NCBI GenBank assembly: GCA_030695565.1
Contig: JAUYRZ010000042.1
Location: 87,879 to 151,878, forward strand
Origin: Archangium sp.
GTDB taxonomy: Bacteria > Myxococcota > Myxococcia > Myxococcales > Myxococcaceae
DNA length: 64,000 bases
Direction of reading: 5' to 3'
Positions within the stretch are counted from its first letter, which is position 1, and each line of letters opens with the position of its first letter. A program made the translations under genes and the position numbers. Shown one piece after another: positions 43,718 through 53,034 of this stretch. Under the pieces are notes generated by a model. It was not told the origin of the DNA and searched no databases. It was given only the letters and a program-made list of their open reading frames with translations.

Positions 43718-44794
43718 ATGCGAACCGCGCTGTTGGCCGTGCTGGCGTTCACCTCCTGCGGTGCTTCGGGTTGGTCGTGGCAGCGCTACGCGGTTTTCAG
43801 TGACTTCGGTTCGTTCCAGGGCATCGACGGGCAGGGCGCCCCGCTGGCCTCCACGGTGGGCGGCGAGCTGCGCTTCGACGAGGCCACCTACCAGTGGAAG
43901 CGCGTCGAACTCCCCGGTGCGGGGGCGAAACTCCGCGTGGCGATCAGTGGTCGGGAGTACGCCAGCACCTACGGCATCTACCGCAAGGAACCCCAGGGCA
44001 CCGAATGGCAGCTCCTCGCAGGGAGCCGCGAGCTCGATCTCGAGTTCGTCGCCGAAGACCGGCTCGGCCACCTCTACGCGCAGACCACGTTCTTCGCGAT
44101 CCCACCGGGAGGGAAAAAGGCCTGGTCGGTGCGGGTCGCCGGCACCGAAGGCTTCGTACCGCTCGACCTCGACCCGACCCTCTTCGAAGAGCTGAAGTCG
44201 GATTTTCAAGGCAACGTGTACGCCATCGGCCGCGTCGCATCTCAGGCGAGCCGGCTGCTGCGGCTCGAAGGCACTCAACTCGTCGAGCTGCCTCACCCCG
44301 CGGCGCTCGACTTCGACTTCAAAGGCAATCGCTACCTCGTCACCCCCGCAGGTTCGATGCGCGTCGCCGACGGCATGGGCGGCGTCAAGACGGTGCTCAA
44401 CCCGTTTCGGATTCAGCGGGTCGGGCCCGGCGGAGAACTCGAGCCCTGGCTCGAGATCGCAGAGAGCCCGGTGCTCACGGTGCTCGGCTTCGGGCGCGAT
44501 GAGAGGTGGTACGGCACCGTGTCGAACGATCCACAATTCCTGCCGGACGACGCGGCCTACTCGACGGGTGACGTCGTCTCCATCGGCAAAGGAGGCCGGT
44601 CGTGGGTACGGGCCGCTTCTGCTGTCGAAGACGGTGATGGCACGCTGGGCGGCCCGGTGCGGCTGAGCAACTACGGCGGCGGGTTCGTCTCTGACGGGAC
44701 CATCATCTGGGCGGGCTGCGAGTCGGGCTGCGCTGGCACCGGCAACAGCTTCTCGTATGGGCTGTGGCGACTGCGCCTGGGAGGCCAGCCATGA
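43718..44794 (+). CDS. Secreted propeller-like lipoprotein
   Basis: The 358-residue product has a lipoprotein-type signal (MRTALLAVLAFTSC). The rest is beta-rich with repeated short strands, such as DRLGHLYAQTTFFAI and FQGNVYAIGRVASQ, suggesting a beta-propeller. No catalytic motif is seen. It is the first full gene of a four-gene operon; its stop overlaps the next ATG as ATGA. Confidence 0.75.
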   Translation: MRTALLAVLAFTSCGASGWSWQRYAVFSDFGSFQGIDGQGAPLASTVGGELRFDEATYQWKRVELPGAGAKLRVAISGREYASTYGIYRKEPQGTEWQLLAGSRELDLEFVAEDRLGHLYAQTTFFAIPPGGKKAWSVRVAGTEGFVPLDLDPTLFEELKSDFQGNVYAIGRVASQASRLLRLEGTQLVELPHPAALDFDFKGNRYLVTPAGSMRVADGMGGVKTVLNPFRIQRVGPGGELEPWLEIAESPVLTVLGFGRDERWYGTVSNDPQFLPDDAAYSTGDVVSIGKGGRSWVRAASAVEDGDGTLGGPVRLSNYGGGFVSDGTIIWAGCESGCAGTGNSFSYGLWRLRLGGQP

Positions 44795-46068
44795 AGACCC
44801 GATTCGCTACGCTGCTCCTCGCGCTGAGCGCTTGCTCTGATTCCTACTTCACCACCACGTCGCTCGAGCTGGTGGCTGGAGGAAGGGGCAGCATGGGCAT
44901 CGTGTCGACCGCCCAGCCCGACCCCGAGGCGCTGGAAACGCCGCTGCTCTCGCTCGAGCCCGTCGCCGACGAGACGGGGTTGACCGTCTTTCTGGGGTTG
45001 ACCCCTCCCAACCCGCGAAACATTCGGGGCGTGCTGTCGGTGCGCGCAGCGGTCACGGCGCCCCTCGGCTCGACGCTCATCACCGTCAAGTCGAAGCAGG
45101 GCTCCGCCACGCTGCAGGTGAACGTGAAGCCTGCGCCCACCTTGAGCCTGGTGCGCGGCCTGGGGCAGCGGAGATCAATCGCCGGCTACGGCGACGTGCT
45201 CGACTTCGTGGCCTGGGTGAAGAACGACGGCACGGTGATGCAGCGCTCCGGGGGCGTCACGACGCCGGTCACGGGCTTGAGCGACATCAAGACGATCGCA
45301 GCAGGCTACGCGGTGACGAACGACGGCCGGCTGTACTCGTGGCTGAATTCACCCGCGCCCGTGCTGGTGCGGGAGGGCGTCGTCGACGTGAACACCGACT
45401 ACGGGCCGGCCCTGGCGCTGCTCGACGACGGCCGGGTGATCGACGTCGTCAAGGGCGAAGCGCTCGCCGACGTGAGCGACGTGGTTGCGATGCGGGTCTC
45501 GGGCTTCTCCCAGTTCGTCGGTGGCGGCGCTCAGTACAGCCGCACCAACCGGTACTTCTTGAAGACCGATGGCACCGTCCTGCTGCAGGACCTCGTCGAA
45601 TACATCTCGCCGCCGCCCGTGCCCGCGCCGACGCTGACCACGACACTCTTCGCTGCCGGCGTGAAGGACGTCACGTCAGCGGGGTTCGCGCAATCGCCCG
45701 ACGGTCAGGTCTTGTACAACGGCTTGTTGGTGCACGACTTCGAGGCGAAGAAGATCGCCAGCACCCCGCGCGTCGCCTTCCAGATGAACGCGAGCACCTT
45801 GAGCACGAGCCGCACGGGCCTCGCCCTCTTCGCTGACGGCGCGTTGTGGGCCAGCAGCGTGAGCAGCACCAGCGGCTCGAATCAGCAGGGGGCGCCGACC
45901 TTCACGCAGAACGCGACGCAGCGGCCTTTGCGCGCACCCAACGACGCCCCCATCGAAGATTTCGAAGTGGTCGGGCCCGGAGTTCTCGTCTTCACCCGTG
46001 AAGGCGTGTTCATCACCGATGGCTCAGGCGGCTTCGTCGCGGCCGACTTCCCCGACCTGCGGCGCTAG
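44791..46068 (+). CDS. Lipoprotein with RCC1-like propeller repeats
   Basis: The 425-residue protein has a lipoprotein signal (LLLALSAC). After an Ig-like N-terminal region it shows repeats of the RCC1 type (VAWVKNDGTVMQRSGG, YAVTNDGRLYSW, LALLDDGRVIDV, NRYFLKTDGTVLLQ). Such propellers bind proteins or glycans; the ligand is unknown. The ATG at 44791 overlaps the upstream stop, and 55 nt separate it from the next gene. Confidence 0.75.
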   Translation: MKTRFATLLLALSACSDSYFTTTSLELVAGGRGSMGIVSTAQPDPEALETPLLSLEPVADETGLTVFLGLTPPNPRNIRGVLSVRAAVTAPLGSTLITVKSKQGSATLQVNVKPAPTLSLVRGLGQRRSIAGYGDVLDFVAWVKNDGTVMQRSGGVTTPVTGLSDIKTIAAGYAVTNDGRLYSWLNSPAPVLVREGVVDVNTDYGPALALLDDGRVIDVVKGEALADVSDVVAMRVSGFSQFVGGGAQYSRTNRYFLKTDGTVLLQDLVEYISPPPVPAPTLTTTLFAAGVKDVTSAGFAQSPDGQVLYNGLLVHDFEAKKIASTPRVAFQMNASTLSTSRTGLALFADGALWASSVSSTSGSNQQGAPTFTQNATQRPLRAPNDAPIEDFEVVGPGVLVFTREGVFITDGSGGFVAADFPDLRR

Positions 46069-46122
46069 ACGTCAATGCCTCGAAGGGCTCGCGGAGGCCC
46101 GCCAACCCTGCGATACGAAGAC

Positions 46123-47406
46123 GTGCGGTGGCCTCTCGTGACGATGCTGTGTGCTGGTGTGGCCGCCGCCGCAGGTGAGGTGCTGGTCGACGACTTCGAG
46201 GGGCCCAACCGGCTCCTGGCCGAGGCGCCGCCCGGGCCCTGGGCGAACCTCGACCCCTATTCGAACGTCACGCTCACGCGCTCTGCGTCGGCCGCCAACC
46301 GGGGCAACGCGGGGCTGCGGGTCGACGATCAGTCGTCGCTGATGGGCGCGGGCGACATGACCGCGTTGTACAGCCCAGCCCTGCCGCTGCCGCAGACGGC
46401 GTCGCTTCGGTTCTGGGTGCGCGTCAGCAGCAGCAATGGCCTGGGGTCAGCGACGCTGGGGCAACTGCTCTCGAATCTTCCCGACGGTCGCACGCTGTGT
46501 GACGTGGGCATCGACTTCGGCACCCGGCAGCTGCTGCTCGATGGTGCAGACAGCCAGGGCGTGTTCCAGACGGTGCCGGCGACTGCGTTTCTCGATGCGG
46601 GCACGATGGCGTTGCTCGAGTGCACCGTGCGGGGAATGGGAACGCAGTTCGGCGAGCGCCTGCTGCACGCCAATGGTGCGCTCGTCGCCCAGCAGACGGG
46701 CCTCGACCTGCGCGACGCCGGAGTCCTCAACGCGGCGGTGGGCCAACCCTATTCCGGCGATCGCCTCTTCATGGGCGTGCTCGACTTCGACGATGTCCGG
46801 GTGGCGGACCGGCTCCAGGCCAGCCGCCTCTGGGTCGACGCGGGCGTCACCGAGTTCATCCGCGGCCAGTGCACGGCGGTCGACGTGGGCTTCGTCGACT
46901 CAGAGGGCAGACCCCAGTCGCTGCCGTACGACGTGACGTTGTCGTCGAGCATCCTCCAGGCCCAGCCCTTCGCTGACCCCGCATGCACGGCTGCCTTTTC
47001 TTCGCCCTCGTTGCTCAGCGGCCAGACGCAGGTGCGGTTCTATGTTCGGCCGGCCGTCAACAGCCCGGTGAGCATCGAGGTCAGCCATCGCGATCTCATC
47101 GCCGGTAGCCTGGTACGGCCACTCGTCTCTCCCTCTCCAGATGCGGGATCGCCTGACGCGGGCCCCGGCGACGCAGGAGCGCCTGACGCCGGCGAAATGG
47201 ACGCTGGCGAAACGGACGCGGGCGAAACGGACGCGGGCGAAATGGATGCGGGCGAACGCGACGCAGGTTCGACGGACGCTGGGCTCGGTGCGCCTGCGAC
47301 GCCCCTGACGTTGGCAGTTGGCTGCGGCTGCGCATCGGTGTCACCCTGGTGGGCGCTGGGGGCATTGTCGTTGTTCGTTCGTCTTCGAAGGAGCCGTTCC
47401 ACATGA
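46123..47406 (+). CDS. Surface protein with MYXO-CTERM-like C-terminus
   Basis: The product of ~427 residues has an N-terminal signal (LVTMLCAGVAAAAG). A lectin- or jelly-roll-like region follows (DDFEGPNRLLAEAPPGPW, SLRFWVRVSS). A run of DAG repeats (PDAGSPDAGPGDAG type) precedes the C-terminus. The end has Cys residues (AVGCGCAS), a hydrophobic segment and an Arg tail, the layout of MYXO-CTERM sorting signals cut by myxosortase. I prefer the GTG at 46123 because the signal peptide starts there; an ATG at 46075 would add 16 charged residues. Its stop overlaps the next ATG. Confidence 0.72.
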   Translation: MRWPLVTMLCAGVAAAAGEVLVDDFEGPNRLLAEAPPGPWANLDPYSNVTLTRSASAANRGNAGLRVDDQSSLMGAGDMTALYSPALPLPQTASLRFWVRVSSSNGLGSATLGQLLSNLPDGRTLCDVGIDFGTRQLLLDGADSQGVFQTVPATAFLDAGTMALLECTVRGMGTQFGERLLHANGALVAQQTGLDLRDAGVLNAAVGQPYSGDRLFMGVLDFDDVRVADRLQASRLWVDAGVTEFIRGQCTAVDVGFVDSEGRPQSLPYDVTLSSSILQAQPFADPACTAAFSSPSLLSGQTQVRFYVRPAVNSPVSIEVSHRDLIAGSLVRPLVSPSPDAGSPDAGPGDAGAPDAGEMDAGETDAGETDAGEMDAGERDAGSTDAGLGAPATPLTLAVGCGCASVSPWWALGALSLFVRLRRSRST

Positions 47407-48944
47407 TGCACGCCTCGCGGCAGGTCGTTGCTGTGCTCTTGCTCGCGGTCACTGCTTCCTGTTCGTCAGGCGCGATCGGCGACCTCAACGATGGTGGGCT
47501 CGACGCAGACGCCGGCGTCGATGTGGACGCTGGCATCCTGGCTGACGCGGGCAGTGACGCGGGCGCTCAGACCGATGCGGGCAACGACGGCGATGCGGGC
47601 ACCGACGCTGGCGCCCCGATCGACGCGGGCGCTGAGCCCTCTCTGCTCACGGTCACCTTCACAGCGAGCGACGCGGGTCTGCTCAACCCCGAGCGCGGCT
47701 TCTACGACACCATCAACCTCATCGGCAGCAGCACCTTCAGCTCGACGCGCGCCGCGGGCAGAACGCTCGCGCTCGCCGGAGTTCGTCTCGATGCCTTCCG
47801 CACCACGCCCATCGACGCGCCGACACTCGCCGCGGTCAGCGCAGGCCTGGGCCGCGTGCGAACGGCCGGCATCAAGGTCATCCTTCGTTTTCAGTACAAC
47901 GAAGGGCCGATCGGCGCGGCCGACGCGAGCCGCGCGCAGGTGCTCGCTCACCTCACCCAGCTTCAGCCCATTTTGCAGGCCAACGCCGACGTCATCGCCG
48001 CCATGCAGGCCGGGTTCATCGGCGCGTGGGGTGAGTGGCACTCTTCGTCGAACGGCCTCGACAACACCGCTGACCGAACGGCCATCCTGCAAGGCATTCT
48101 CGCGGCGCTGCCCGCTTCGCGCATGGTGCAGGTGCGCACTCCGCACTTCGTCGACGACATTTTTCCGGGCGGTGCGCTGAGCCCCACGCAAGCCTTCAGC
48201 GGAACGAACGCCGCCCGCACGGGCCACCACAACGACTGCTTCCTGGCCAACAACAGCGACTACGGCACGTACCAATCACCCGTGGAGACCTGGAAAGACT
48301 TCGTGGCCGCGGGAGGCCGCTTCACCCCGGTCGGTGGCGAGACCTGCGCTGTGTTCGCGCCGCGCTCTGAGTGCGCCAGCGCCACCGCGGAGATGGCCCG
48401 GTTGCACTTCCGCTTCCTCAACTCCGAGTACCACCTCGGTGTTCTTGGCTCGTGGACCGCTGGCGGCTGCATGAAGGAGGTCGAGGATCGCCTCGGCTAT
48501 CGCTTCGTCTTGCAGCAACTCGCGCACTCGAGCGCGGTTCGGCCCGGTGGATTGCTGCACCTGCGGTGGACCCTGCGCAACGACGGCTACGGCGCGCCGT
48601 TCAACGCCCGGCCGCTCCAGGTGGTGTTGGAGCAGGGCGCCCTCAGACGAACCGCCACGCTCTCGAGCATCGACGTGCGCCGCTGGGAGCCGGGTCTGCA
48701 GACCGTCGACGTGAAGCTGCGTCTTCCGGCGAACTTGCCGGTGGGCAACTACCGCCTGTCGCTCGCGTTGCCCGACGCCGACCCGGTGCTGGCCGCGCGC
48801 CCCGTGTACTCGGTGCAGTTCGCCAACACCGATCTCTGGGACGCCACCGCCGGCGTCAACGTGGTGGTGCCGCAGTTGGTGGTCAGCGACAGCGCGGGCG
48901 GTCAGGCCGACCCGTCGGCGATGCAGTTCGTCGAAGAACTCTGA
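47403..48944 (+). CDS. DUF4874/DUF4832-type glycosidase-like lipoprotein
   Basis: The 513-residue product has a lipoprotein signal (LLLAVTASC) and a DAG-rich linker (DADAGVDVDAG). The catalytic-like region begins NPERGFYDTINL, the DUF4874 signature. It continues with an (a/b)-barrel-like part (VILRFQYNEGPIG, GFIGAWGEWHSSSNG) and ends with a beta-sandwich (WTLRNDGYGAPFNARPL) typical of DUF4832. Such proteins are predicted polysaccharide-active; activity is unproven. The ATG at 47403 overlaps the upstream stop as ATGA. Confidence 0.8.
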   Translation: MMHASRQVVAVLLLAVTASCSSGAIGDLNDGGLDADAGVDVDAGILADAGSDAGAQTDAGNDGDAGTDAGAPIDAGAEPSLLTVTFTASDAGLLNPERGFYDTINLIGSSTFSSTRAAGRTLALAGVRLDAFRTTPIDAPTLAAVSAGLGRVRTAGIKVILRFQYNEGPIGAADASRAQVLAHLTQLQPILQANADVIAAMQAGFIGAWGEWHSSSNGLDNTADRTAILQGILAALPASRMVQVRTPHFVDDIFPGGALSPTQAFSGTNAARTGHHNDCFLANNSDYGTYQSPVETWKDFVAAGGRFTPVGGETCAVFAPRSECASATAEMARLHFRFLNSEYHLGVLGSWTAGGCMKEVEDRLGYRFVLQQLAHSSAVRPGGLLHLRWTLRNDGYGAPFNARPLQVVLEQGALRRTATLSSIDVRRWEPGLQTVDVKLRLPANLPVGNYRLSLALPDADPVLAARPVYSVQFANTDLWDATAGVNVVVPQLVVSDSAGGQADPSAMQFVEEL

Positions 48945-49075
48945 AGCGCGCCAGGAACGCACTCTTCGACTTCATTCGGCAGGAGTACCCCCGCGCGCTG
49001 GTCGCGAAGCTCGTCGTCGCAACGGCTCGGCCGGGCCTGTTGATCGGCAGACAGGGCGCGGAGCTCGAGAAGCGA
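48940..49075 (+). pseudogene. Relic of ribosomal protein S3 KH domain
   Basis: The frame reads ALFDFIRQEYPRALVAKLVV and then ATARPGLLIGRQGAELEK. The last part matches the S3 KH motif (TARPGxxIGxxGxEIEK). The segment between helix and motif is shortened and nothing else of S3 is present. It overlaps the end of the DUF4832 gene by a few bases in another frame. It is a decayed fragment, not a functional gene. Confidence 0.55.
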
Positions 49076-49185
49076 CGGCCCCCCCCCGCTGCTCGGGAAT
49101 CTGCCGCGGTTCACGGTGAAGTGACGCTGAACCGTCCTCCCCGAGCGCGCTGAGTCCCTTCACCACGCCTGCGGCTTTCGTCACG

Positions 49186-50574
49186 ATGGCGAAGCTTGGC
49201 ACGCCTCGTTACTCAGCGCTCCCGATGTCGAAGCAAGCACCCCCGCGCTCCGTCTGGAGCCGCTCTTCCCGTCTCATCTCGCTCGCCGCGGACCTCGCGA
49301 AGAAGGAGCTCCAGGGCCGCGTCTCGCGTGCGGTGGACCGCGGCGATGAGCTGGTGCGGCAGGCGCGCGCGGTCAAGGTTCAGGTCGAGCAGGCGAAGGC
49401 GATCGTCGAGAGCCTGGGTCAGCTCAAGGGCGCCTCGATGAAAGCCGGGCAGCTCTTGAGCATGGAGCTGCGCGACGTCTTGCCGCCCGAGGTCATCGAG
49501 GTGCTCAGCCAGTTGCAGGCCTCGGGGGCGACGGTCGACTTCGAAGAGGTCGAGTCGATCCTGCGCGACGAGCTGGGGGCCGAGCGGCTCGCCCAGCTCG
49601 AGATCTCCCGCGTGCCGTTGGCCAGCGCGAGCATCGGCCAGGTGCACCGCGCGACGTGGCGTGCGCCTGACGGCGTGGTGCGCGACGTGGTGCTCAAGGT
49701 GCAGTTTCGCGGCATCGCCGAGACCATCGACAGCGACCTCGCGCTGCTCGAGCGCATCGCGCGACTGTTTCTCACCGTGCAATCGAAGCAGTTCGACGTG
49801 AGCGCGGTGTTCACCGAGTTGCGCGAGGTGTTGCAGCTCGAGACCGACTACCTGCACGAGGCTGGTGCGCTCGAGCGGTACCGCGCGCTGGCGCACCAGG
49901 TGCCCGGGCTGCGCGTGCCCGAGGTGTTTCGTGAGCTGTCGACCCGGCGCGTGCTGGCGCTCTCGTTCGAAGAGGGCCTCACGCTCGACGGCTTCATGGG
50001 CACCGTGCCAGCGGCAGCGCAACGGCACCGCGTCGCCACCCAGGTGCTCGATCTCTACTTCCGGGAGTTCTTCGACTGGGGCCTGGTGCAGACCGACGCG
50101 AACTTCGCCAACTTTTTGTTCCGCCCCGAGGAAGGCGCGGTGGTGCTGCTCGACTTCGGCGCCACGCGTGAATACCCGCCCCCGTTTCGGGAGCAGTACC
50201 GCGCGCTGCTCACCGCGACCCTTCGTGGCGACAGGCCGGGTGCCTACGCAGCGGCGCTCGAGCTGAACCTCATCTCACCCGACGAGCCCCAGGCGGGCCG
50301 TGACGCCTTGCACGCGCTGCTCGAGACGGTGCTCCGCGTGTTTCAGCCTGCGTTTCAGCCGATCGACTTTCGCGACAAACGTTTCGTCGACGAGGCCGGT
50401 GAGCGCCTCAAGGCGTACTACCGCGCGCTGACCTGCTCGCCACCGCCGGCGCAGTTGCTGTTCCTTCATCGCAAGCTGGGCGGCGTGTACTCGATGGGGC
50501 GGGCGCTGCAGGCACGGCTCGACTTGATGCCCTTCGCCGCGCGGCTCGAGCCGACTCAGCCCAGCAACGCCTGA
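49186..50574 (+). CDS. ABC1/UbiB-family atypical kinase
   Basis: The 462-residue protein has the KxGQ-type motif GASMKAGQLLSME, the ExD motif LETDYLHEA and the catalytic-loop-like segment QTDANFANFLF with DFGATRE. This is the ABC1 (UbiB/Coq8) kinase family, ATPases that support quinone or lipid metabolism. Compared with many relatives the loop has QTDANFANF rather than HTDPHPGN, as in Coq8-like members. No membrane segment is obvious. The start at 49186 is uncertain; an ATG at 49225 would also leave the core intact. Confidence 0.85.
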   Translation: MAKLGTPRYSALPMSKQAPPRSVWSRSSRLISLAADLAKKELQGRVSRAVDRGDELVRQARAVKVQVEQAKAIVESLGQLKGASMKAGQLLSMELRDVLPPEVIEVLSQLQASGATVDFEEVESILRDELGAERLAQLEISRVPLASASIGQVHRATWRAPDGVVRDVVLKVQFRGIAETIDSDLALLERIARLFLTVQSKQFDVSAVFTELREVLQLETDYLHEAGALERYRALAHQVPGLRVPEVFRELSTRRVLALSFEEGLTLDGFMGTVPAAAQRHRVATQVLDLYFREFFDWGLVQTDANFANFLFRPEEGAVVLLDFGATREYPPPFREQYRALLTATLRGDRPGAYAAALELNLISPDEPQAGRDALHALLETVLRVFQPAFQPIDFRDKRFVDEAGERLKAYYRALTCSPPPAQLLFLHRKLGGVYSMGRALQARLDLMPFAARLEPTQPSNA

Positions 50575-50776
50575 AGACCTGCCTCCGAGATGGGCGGCAG
50601 TGAACGAAACCCGGGGCGCGCGAAGAAGTAGCCCTGGAAGAGCCGAATGCCCTTCGAGGCGAGGAACTCGTATTCGCCTTTCGTCTCGATGCCCTCGGCG
50701 ATGATGCCCATCTTCAGCGCCCGCCACGTCTCGGTGATGCCGGCCACGATACGGGGGAGCAGTGTCTGGGAGGCCA
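50556..50776 (-). pseudogene. C-terminal relic of an EAL-domain phosphodiesterase
   Basis: The minus strand encodes LPRIVAGITETWRALKMG, IIAEGIETKGEYEFLASKG and LFQGYFFARPGFRSLPPI, the end of an EAL c-di-GMP phosphodiesterase domain. Nothing of the catalytic EAL motif or the upstream half remains. The frame continues upstream only as a non-coding Arg-rich shadow. The fragment overlaps the 3' end of the kinase gene. Confidence 0.7.
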
Positions 50777-50939
50777 CAGGTCTTTGAATTTGAGCGCCCA
50801 GAATTTTGCCTTTCCACTCGAAGGCGTGCTCCGCCCGCGGTGTGACCTCGCAGGTCACGCTCGCGCACCCGTGTGGACCGCGAGGCCACACTGCGCTTGT
50901 GACTTGGCCTCTCGCACATCGTTGTTGGAGACTGGCGCG

Positions 50940-52271
50940 ATGAAACTCTTCGGCGCGGCGCTGTGCGTGGTGTGGGTAGCTGGTTGTGCGGGCCCTTCTT
51001 CGCTCGACGGGGGCTCGGGCGGCGGCGCGGGTGGCGGCTCGACGTACGACAGCGGCTTCGTGCCGGTGCTCCCCGGCGTCGAAGCGCAAGGCTACGCGGT
51101 GGTACCCAGTGGCTCGAATCTCTTCGTGGTGGGCAACGGCACGACCGACGGCGGCACGGCGGCGCTGCTGGTCGCGCGCTTCAGGCCCGATCGGTCGCTC
51201 GACACCACGTGGGCGGGCACGGGCTTCACCCTCGTCGACATCGCCGACCAGTCCTCGCTGGTGTCGAGCGATACGGCCTACGCGGCGCTCGTCGATGGAT
51301 CTTCGCTCTACGTGTGCGGCACCGCGCAGGCGCTGGTGGTGCCCGGCGCGGGTCTCAAGGTGTTGCTCGCGAAGTTCCTCGCTGACGGTTCGCTCGACAC
51401 CACGTTCGGAAACACAGGCATGGCCAACGGCGTTCGCCTCGATGCGTTCGGCTCCTCGGCCGCCTCGTGCACCGCAATCTTGAAACAACCCGACGGGAAG
51501 ATCCTCGTGGGGGGGGACGTGCTGTCGAACTTCTTCGTCACCCGCTACCTGCCCAGCGGCACCGCAGACGTGACCTTCTCGAAGACGCCGGACGCGGGCT
51601 TTGGAGCGGCCTGGGGCACGGGCCGGGAGGAACGGACTCGCTCGATGGTGCTCGACCCCGATGGAAAGATCGTCGTCTTCGGCGGCGCCTCGATGTCGGG
51701 CGCGCGCCTCCTGCCTGACGGTCAACTCGACCTCGCGTTCGGAGACTCGGGCTACTTCAGCTCACCGGGCGCCCAGGGCGCCACGTTGTGGCGCGAGAGC
51801 GATGGCTCATACCTCGCGGTCGGCTTCGCCTCGCTCCGCACCGATGCCGGTGACAATCAGCTCGCGGTGCGCTTCCTCAAGCTCTCTTCGTCGGGGGTGC
51901 CCGACGTCGGCTTCGGCGCGGGGGGCTACCGGCAGGTGCTCCTGCCCGGCAACAACATCGGCCTGAGCACCATTCGGGGCGCCGCGCGTCTGGCCGACGG
52001 AGGGTACGCGTTCTACGTCACGGGCCTCATCACCACGTACCTCGTGCGCTTCAACGCCGACTTCACGCTCGACACCACCAGCCTGGCCGAAGGCGCGCTC
52101 AAGCCCACCAGCGTGAAGCTCCCGCTCTTTCAGCCCTCGGCCCTGATTGGCTCACACCTGACGGTCACGGAAGGCAACCGGGTGTGGATCACCGACATCA
52201 ACCTGGTGACCATCGACCCGGTGGCTCCCACCCAGAAGAACTTCTTCGATCTGATCACCCAGACACTCTGA
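50940..52271 (+). CDS. Delta-60-repeat propeller lipoprotein
   Basis: The 443-residue product has a lipoprotein signal (LCVVWVAGC) and a Gly/Ser-rich linker (DGGSGGGAGGGS). The body has delta-60-type repeats with the pattern FxxDGSLDTTFGxxG (FRPDRSLDTTWAGTG, FLADGSLDTTFGNTG, LLPDGQLDLAFGDSG). These form a beta-propeller in a surface protein of unknown ligand. The ATG at 50940 follows GGAG by ~8 nt. The ORF from 50784 is an upstream extension without coding character. Confidence 0.85.
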   Translation: MKLFGAALCVVWVAGCAGPSSLDGGSGGGAGGGSTYDSGFVPVLPGVEAQGYAVVPSGSNLFVVGNGTTDGGTAALLVARFRPDRSLDTTWAGTGFTLVDIADQSSLVSSDTAYAALVDGSSLYVCGTAQALVVPGAGLKVLLAKFLADGSLDTTFGNTGMANGVRLDAFGSSAASCTAILKQPDGKILVGGDVLSNFFVTRYLPSGTADVTFSKTPDAGFGAAWGTGREERTRSMVLDPDGKIVVFGGASMSGARLLPDGQLDLAFGDSGYFSSPGAQGATLWRESDGSYLAVGFASLRTDAGDNQLAVRFLKLSSSGVPDVGFGAGGYRQVLLPGNNIGLSTIRGAARLADGGYAFYVTGLITTYLVRFNADFTLDTTSLAEGALKPTSVKLPLFQPSALIGSHLTVTEGNRVWITDINLVTIDPVAPTQKNFFDLITQTL

Positions 52272-52330
52272 GCGGCGCTTGGGAGTCGGTGCTGGCACGT
52301 CTTCCGGGCGGCCGATGAAAACTGGACCGC

Positions 52331-52960
52331 TCAGGTGAGATCGACCACGCCCGCTTTCCCCTCGCGCCAGCAACGCACCACCTCGTCACCCACCGCCGAG
52401 GGAGAAAGCGCGCCGCGAGGCAGCGGAAAAGGGGCGTGGGTCCACAGCGCGGTGTCGACGGCGGGCAGGCGCAGCAGCGTGGTCTTCAGCGCCCGCTCTT
52501 CTCGAATGAGCACCCGCACCCACGCATCGAGGCCTGCCTTGGCCGCTGCGTAGGCGCCCAACTGGGGGAAGTTCAGCTTGTCCACGTAGGCGCCCAGGAA
52601 CACCCGGTGACCCTGCGGATCGAGCAGTGGCGTCGCGTGGCGGTTGACCAGGTGCGCCGACAGGAGGTTGTCAGCCCAGAGTCGATGCAGCGCTTCGGCC
52701 GAGGTCTGCGCCAGCGGAGAATGGGCCATCCGCCCCGCTGCGAAGACGAGCAGGTCCACCGAGCCGGCCTCTTGTGCCGCCCACAGGCACGCCGCCGCGA
52801 CTTCGTGTTCGACGGTGAGGTCGGCGCTGGTGCACACGAGCCCCGCGAGCGAGCCTTCATCGCGTGCGACCCCCAACACCCGTACATCGGCTGATTGGAG
52901 CGAAGCGGTGATGGCGCGACCCAGTCCACCGGCGGCACCAAAGACGAGCGCAGTCTTCAT
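52331..52960 (-). CDS. SDR-family NAD(P)-dependent oxidoreductase
   Basis: The 209-residue protein has the SDR cofactor motif GAAGGLGRAI at the N-terminus and the catalytic YAAAK near residue ~138. It is shorter than classical SDRs. The substrate is unknown. It is divergent from the SDR at 53035; the shared intergenic region is about 75 nt. Confidence 0.87.
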   Translation of the reverse strand: MKTALVFGAAGGLGRAITASLQSADVRVLGVARDEGSLAGLVCTSADLTVEHEVAAACLWAAQEAGSVDLLVFAAGRMAHSPLAQTSAEALHRLWADNLLSAHLVNRHATPLLDPQGHRVFLGAYVDKLNFPQLGAYAAAKAGLDAWVRVLIREERALKTTLLRLPAVDTALWTHAPFPLPRGALSPSAVGDEVVRCWREGKAGVVDLT

Positions 52961-53034
52961 GGCGAGTGCTCACCTCGCCGCGGCCAGATTGCAACTGGTT
53001 CAGCGATGCATTCGTGTGTTCATCTGTTCGCCCT

